From JBNKLG01 sp050292235 (GTDB lineage: Bacteria; Pseudomonadota; Gammaproteobacteria; Chromatiales; Chromatiaceae): a DNA stretch of 64,000 bases. The position numbers and the translations under genes were made by a program. Below the pieces are notes generated by a model. The model was not told the origin of the DNA and made no database searches. It was given only the letters and a program-made list of their open reading frames with translations. Shown here piece after piece: positions 60,942 through 64,000 of this stretch (position 1 is the stretch's first letter; the number at the start of each line of letters is the position of its first letter). The stretch is from the NCBI GenBank assembly GCA_050292235.1, contig JBNKLG010000001.1:76802-140801 (forward strand). Reading direction: 5' to 3'.

Positions 60942-61895
60942 ATGGCCAGCCATGGCATGATGGTTTTCTCTTGTAACGCCAATCCTGAGCTGGCTGACGA
61001 GATCGTCGGACGCTTGGGCCTTCCTCAGGGGAAGGCGGTGGTCGCTCACTTTAGTGACGGCGAGGTTATGGTGGAGATTCAGGAGAACGTCCGTGGTCGT
61101 GACGTTTTTGTGGTGCAGTCCACCTCTGCGCCCACCAATGATCACCTGATGGAGCTGTTGGTGACCATTGATGCTCTGCGTTGGGCATCTGCGGGACGCA
61201 TTACGGCTGTCATCCCCTATTTTGGTTACGCCCGTCAAGATCGCCGGCCCCGCTCGGCCCGCGTGCCGATCACGGCCCGTATGGTTGCCAAGATGATTGG
61301 TATCGCCGGTGCTGATCGCGTCTTGACCGTGGATCTGCATGCAGATCAGATTCAGGGCTTTTTCGATATTCCGGTGGATAACGTCTACTCCTCTCCCGTA
61401 CTGCTGCATGATATCTGGCGTCACCGTACCGATGACCTCATGGTGGTTTCTCCCGATGTGGGGGGTGTGGTGCGTGCAAGAGCCCTAGCCAAGCGTCTGG
61501 ATGACGCCGATTTGGCCATCATCGACAAGCGTCGGCCAAAGCCCAACGAGGCCAAGGTGATGAACATCATTGGTGATGTGGAGGGGCGTAGCTGTGTTCT
61601 GGTTGATGATCTGGTGGATACCGCAGGCACTCTCTGTCAGGCCGCCGCTGCCTTGAAAGAGCATGGCGCTTCTCGAGTGGCGGCCTACTGTACCCATCCG
61701 GTGCTCTCCGGTCCGGCAGTGGAGAATGTGGCCAATTCGGCCTTGGATGAGCTGGTGGTGACCAATTCCATTCGTCTTGGTGACGAGGCCAGAAGTTGTG
61801 CTAAAATCCGCCAGCTTAGTATTGCCGAGATGCTGGCTGAGACCATGCGTCGCATCAGTAACAACGAATCGGTCAGCTCTCTGTTCGTTGACTAA
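60942..61895 (+). CDS. prs: Ribose-phosphate pyrophosphokinase
   Basis: 317-residue PRPP synthase, supplying nucleotide, His and Trp synthesis. HFSDGEVMVEIQENVRG, GYARQDRRPRSARVPIT (ATP loop), TVDLHADQIQGFF and the PRPP loop VLVDDLVDTAGTL are intact. AGGAGG lies seven bases before the ATG. Confidence 0.97.
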   Translation: MASHGMMVFSCNANPELADEIVGRLGLPQGKAVVAHFSDGEVMVEIQENVRGRDVFVVQSTSAPTNDHLMELLVTIDALRWASAGRITAVIPYFGYARQDRRPRSARVPITARMVAKMIGIAGADRVLTVDLHADQIQGFFDIPVDNVYSSPVLLHDIWRHRTDDLMVVSPDVGGVVRARALAKRLDDADLAIIDKRRPKPNEAKVMNIIGDVEGRSCVLVDDLVDTAGTLCQAAAALKEHGASRVAAYCTHPVLSGPAVENVANSALDELVVTNSIRLGDEARSCAKIRQLSIAEMLAETMRRISNNESVSSLFVD

Positions 61896-61928
61896 GTCCC
61901 GGTTTCTGCGCTTAAGCAGACCGGTCAT

Positions 61929-61968
61929 GCCATCCATGTCTTGGTCGCGGGGCGGGGTGGCTTTTTTT
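61929..61968 (+). terminator. Terminator-like hairpin between prs and rplY
   Basis: GCCATCC can pair with GGGGTGGC around an 18-base loop and is followed by seven T. It lies 30 bases before the rplY ATG and may end part of the prs transcript or attenuate rplY. Confidence 0.4.
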
Positions 61969-61997
61969 GTTTACCCTGTTTTTTTGGAGTTGAACCA

Positions 61998-62582
61998 ATG
62001 GAAAACTTCGTCGTCAATGCCATGCCTAGGACAGACAAGGGGAAGGGTGCGAGCCGCCGCCTTCGTCATGCTGGGCAAGTTCCCGCCATTCTCTATGGTG
62101 GTGATGCAGAACCCGTCATGATGGTGCTGTCCCATAATGAGATGGACAAGCATTTGGAGCATGAGGCCTTCTATTCCCACATTCTGACTTTGAATCTGGG
62201 CGGTCAATCTTCTCGGGTGGTGCTGAAGGACTTGCAGCGTCACCCTATCAAACCTTTTATTCAGCATGTGGACTTCATGCGGGTGGAAGACGCCAAGCCG
62301 ATCCGCATGGTAGTGCCGCTGCATATCATCAACGAGGCTTCTGCCCCTGGGGTTAAGCGTGGTGGTACGGCTACCAAGTATATGACCAGTGTCGAGGTCA
62401 GCTGTATGCCTGCCGATCTGCCGGAATACATCGAAATCGATATGGGTGCTCTGGATGTGGGTGATTCCATCCATCTCGCAGATATTAAGGCGCCTGATGG
62501 CATTACCTTTCCGGCTCTGGCCAAGGGTTCGGATCACAACTATGCCGTGGTCGCCGTTCTGGGCGGTCGTAACGTCAAGTAA
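61998..62582 (+). CDS. rplY: Ribosomal protein bL25, long (CTC) form
   Basis: 194-residue bL25 that binds 5S rRNA through its N-terminal domain (KGASRRLRHAGQVPAILYGG); the added C-terminal TL5/CTC domain (about 100-194) is absent from the short E. coli form. VDFMRVEDAKPIRMVVPLH is a conserved block. GGAG lies eight bases before the ATG, and the upstream in-frame extension is spurious. Confidence 0.95.
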   Translation: MENFVVNAMPRTDKGKGASRRLRHAGQVPAILYGGDAEPVMMVLSHNEMDKHLEHEAFYSHILTLNLGGQSSRVVLKDLQRHPIKPFIQHVDFMRVEDAKPIRMVVPLHIINEASAPGVKRGGTATKYMTSVEVSCMPADLPEYIEIDMGALDVGDSIHLADIKAPDGITFPALAKGSDHNYAVVAVLGGRNVK

Positions 62583-62591
62583 GACAAAAAA

Positions 62592-62619
62592 CCCCGCAGC
62601 CGTTGCGGGGTTTTCTTTT
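62592..62619 (+). terminator. Rho-independent terminator after rplY
   Basis: 7-bp GC stem ccccgca/tgcgggg with a 5-base loop, followed by TTTTCTTTT and preceded by a run of A, so it may work both ways. Its T-run reaches to within seven bases of the pth ATG. Confidence 0.88.
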
Positions 62620-62625
62620 CTTCTC

Positions 62626-63207
62626 ATGAGTGCGGACATTCGCTTATTGGTTGGGCTGGGTAATCCGAGCACCCAATACAGTGGCACTCGTCACAATGCC
62701 GGTTTTTGGTTTGTTGATCATCTGGCTTCGGCTCAAGGTGCGGTTTGGCACAAAGAGAGTCGCTTTCAGGGTGAAGTGGCCAAGGTGCGGCTGGCGGGTG
62801 CGGATTGCTGGTTGCTGAAGCCCACTACTTTCATGAATCACAGTGGCCGTTCCGTATCGGCGTTGGCCAATTATTATCGTCTGGTAACCTCGCAGATGCT
62901 GGTGGCCCACGATGAGTTGGATCTCTCTCCTGGCACCTTGCGGCTGAAGCAGGGCGGTGGGCATGGTGGCCATAATGGTCTGCGGGACATTATTGCGGCG
63001 ATGGGCGGTTCCGACTTTTGGCGTCTGCGTATTGGTATTGGCCATCCGGGCGAGCGAGATGCGGTGACCCCCTATGTACTGGGCAGTCTCTCTGTGGCGG
63101 AGCGACAGGGCATGGATGAGGTGTTGATGTCTGCTGTGGATGAGATGGATGCGGTCTGCGCAGGACAGCAGCAGGCTGTGATGAATCGACTGCATGGCAA
63201 AAGATAA
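62626..63207 (+). CDS. pth: Peptidyl-tRNA hydrolase
   Basis: 193-residue Pth that frees tRNA from stalled peptidyl-tRNA. RLLVGLGNPSTQYSGTRHNAG with the catalytic His, KPTTFMNHSG, DELDLSPGTLRLKQGG and GGHNGLRDI are intact. The family core begins at residue 5, so this ATG is the only sensible start, yet the 15 bases before it are all pyrimidines with no Shine-Dalgarno and belong to the rplY terminator tail. Confidence 0.95.
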   Translation: MSADIRLLVGLGNPSTQYSGTRHNAGFWFVDHLASAQGAVWHKESRFQGEVAKVRLAGADCWLLKPTTFMNHSGRSVSALANYYRLVTSQMLVAHDELDLSPGTLRLKQGGGHGGHNGLRDIIAAMGGSDFWRLRIGIGHPGERDAVTPYVLGSLSVAERQGMDEVLMSAVDEMDAVCAGQQQAVMNRLHGKR

Positions 63208-63261
63208 GAGGCTGTCTGGCTAAGAATTGTCGCCTTTCAGCGAGTTGATTGGGAATAGAGG

Positions 63262-63290
63262 TTGACAAGAGGGTTCGAGATCCTGAAAAT
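63262..63290 (+). promoter_or_regulatory. Promoter of the tRNA-tuf operon
   Basis: Perfect -35 TTGACA (63262-63267), 17-base spacer, -10 GAAAAT (63285-63290), then a stretch with GCGCGG just before tRNA-Tyr, resembling the GC-rich discriminators of growth-rate-controlled stable RNA promoters. Confidence 0.6.
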
Positions 63291-63304
63291 ATCGCTCCTT
63301 GCGC

Positions 63305-63389
63305 GGAGGGGTTCCCGAGCGGTCAAAGGGAACAGACTGTAAATCTGTCGGCTCAGCCTTCGGAGGTTCGAATCCTCCCCCCTCCACCA
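63305..63389 (+). tRNA. tRNA-Tyr (GUA)
   Basis: Class II tRNA with a long variable arm. Acceptor GGAGGGG/CCCCTCC, discriminator A, encoded CCA. Anticodon stem CAGAC with loop TGTAAAT gives GTA. Opens the Tyr-Gly-Thr-tuf cluster. Confidence 0.96.
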
Positions 63390-63468
63390 TTTGCTGCTGA
63401 TTTTTCAGCATATTTGCCCTTTGAAAGTTGGCGCGGGATAGGGTGATTTTGAAGAGGCGTTCTGTCTT

Positions 63469-63542
63469 GCGGGTGTAGTTCAGTGGTAGAACTTCAGCCT
63501 TCCAAGCTGACTATGTGGGTTCGATTCCCATCACCCGCTCCA
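63469..63542 (+). tRNA. tRNA-Gly (UCC)
   Basis: Acceptor GCGGGTG/CACCCGC, discriminator T, encoded CCA. Anticodon stem TCAGC/GCTGA with loop CTTCCAA gives TCC. Confidence 0.95.
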
Positions 63543-63587
63543 TTAGTTTTAGGTGTCACTGATAGGCTGATCAGTGTGAATAAGTTT

Positions 63588-63663
63588 GCCCAGGTAGCTC
63601 AGTTGGTAGAGCACACCCTTGGTAAGGGTGAGGTCGGCAGTTCAAATCTGCTCCTGGGCTCCA
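63588..63663 (+). tRNA. tRNA-Thr (GGU)
   Basis: Acceptor GCCCAGG/CCTGGGC, discriminator T, encoded CCA. Anticodon stem ACCCT/AGGGT with loop TGGTA gives GGT. It lies 66 bases before tuf. Confidence 0.95.
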
Positions 63664-63729
63664 ATTTTTGGTGCGGCTGTATGCACCATGGCTTTACCCT
63701 TTAATAACGTTGGTCTTTCGGAGATAGGT

Positions 63730-64000
63730 ATGTCCAAAGAAAAATTTGAGCGTAACAAGCCGCACGTAAACGTGGGGACGATTGGTCACGTAGACCATGG
63801 TAAGACCACCCTGACGGCGGCGATCACCACCCACCAGGCGAGCAAGTTTGGCGGTGAAAGTAAGGCCTACGACCAGATCGACAACGCCCCGGAAGAGCGT
63901 GAGCGCGGAATAACCATTGCGACAGCGCACGTGGAATACGAGAGCGAAGCGCGTCACTACGCCCATGTAGACTGTCCTGGACACGCTGACTACGTAAAGA
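63730..64000 (+). CDS. tuf: Elongation factor Tu, 3' end outside window
   Basis: First 90 codons of EF-Tu, which delivers aminoacyl-tRNA to the ribosome. The start MSKEKFERNKPHVNVGTIGH leads into G1 GHVDHGKT, switch I EERERGITI and G3 DCPGHADYVK. GGAGAT lies just before the ATG. The position after tRNA-Tyr, -Gly and -Thr is the tufB arrangement of E. coli. Confidence 0.97.
   Translation, partial: MSKEKFERNKPHVNVGTIGHVDHGKTTLTAAITTHQASKFGGESKAYDQIDNAPEERERGITIATAHVEYESEARHYAHVDCPGHADYVK

Overview
The window looks like chromosome from a sulfur-oxidising gammaproteobacterium, with a horizontally acquired biosynthetic gene at its left edge. Three things point there. The order of housekeeping genes is gammaproteobacterial: mreBCD-mrdA-rodA, gatCAB beside mreB, hemA-prfA-prmC-moeB, TPR gene-lolB-ispE-tRNA-Gln-prs-rplY-pth, and tRNA Tyr-Gly-Thr-tuf. 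Two adjacent genes resemble sulfur globule envelope proteins. There is also a truncated gene like the N-terminal half of the anaerobic bacteriochlorophyll cyclase BchE. A relative of the purple sulfur bacteria (Chromatiales) or a non-phototrophic derivative would fit, but the species cannot be named from sequence reading alone.

Layout. 1-11717 (minus): an AT-richer giant NRPS/PKS hybrid that runs off the left edge, with domains AMP ligase-KR-carrier-C-A-carrier-KS-AT-KR. 11714-15465: a worn boundary zone holding an IS5-like transposase remnant, an unknown membrane-anchored protein, dispersed palindromic repeats, and two small AT-rich genes. 15537-21318 (minus): pyruvate dehydrogenase operon aceE-aceF-lpd. 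21491-22657: the sulfur globule gene pair. 22918-23691: mlaA. 23861-33525 (plus): RNase T, murU, creBCD, the BchE-like fragment and a seven-PAS GGDEF-EAL protein. 33522-44753 (minus): a tightly packed lipoate and cell-wall/shape run (lipA, lipB, ybeD-like, D-amino acid aminotransferase, dacA-like, rlpA, mltB, rodA, mrdA, mreD, mreC, mreB). 44936-48134 (plus): gatCAB. 48166-50795: an accessory patch with REPIN-like repeats, a DUF1778/GNAT toxin-antitoxin pair and an HNH nuclease. 50955-57450 (minus): a methyltransferase, a haem-binding DUF3365 protein, moeB, two unknown genes, a possible MITE, prmC, prfA and hemA. 57571-63207 (plus): TPR protein, lolB, ispE, tRNA-Gln, prs, rplY and pth. 63262-64000: tRNA-Tyr, tRNA-Gly, tRNA-Thr and the start of tuf.

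How the genes work together. AceEF/Lpd need lipoyl groups, which LipB/LipA make. The lipA-mreB run combines peptidoglycan trimming and synthesis (DacA, MltB, PBP2-RodA, RlpA) with the MreBCD scaffold, and MurU adds a wall-recycling step. GatCAB, PrfA, PrmC, Pth, RplY, four tRNAs and EF-Tu serve translation. The most distinctive parts are the assembly-line gene, the sulfur globule pair with an extended member, the repeat families and the vestigial BchE-like gene.
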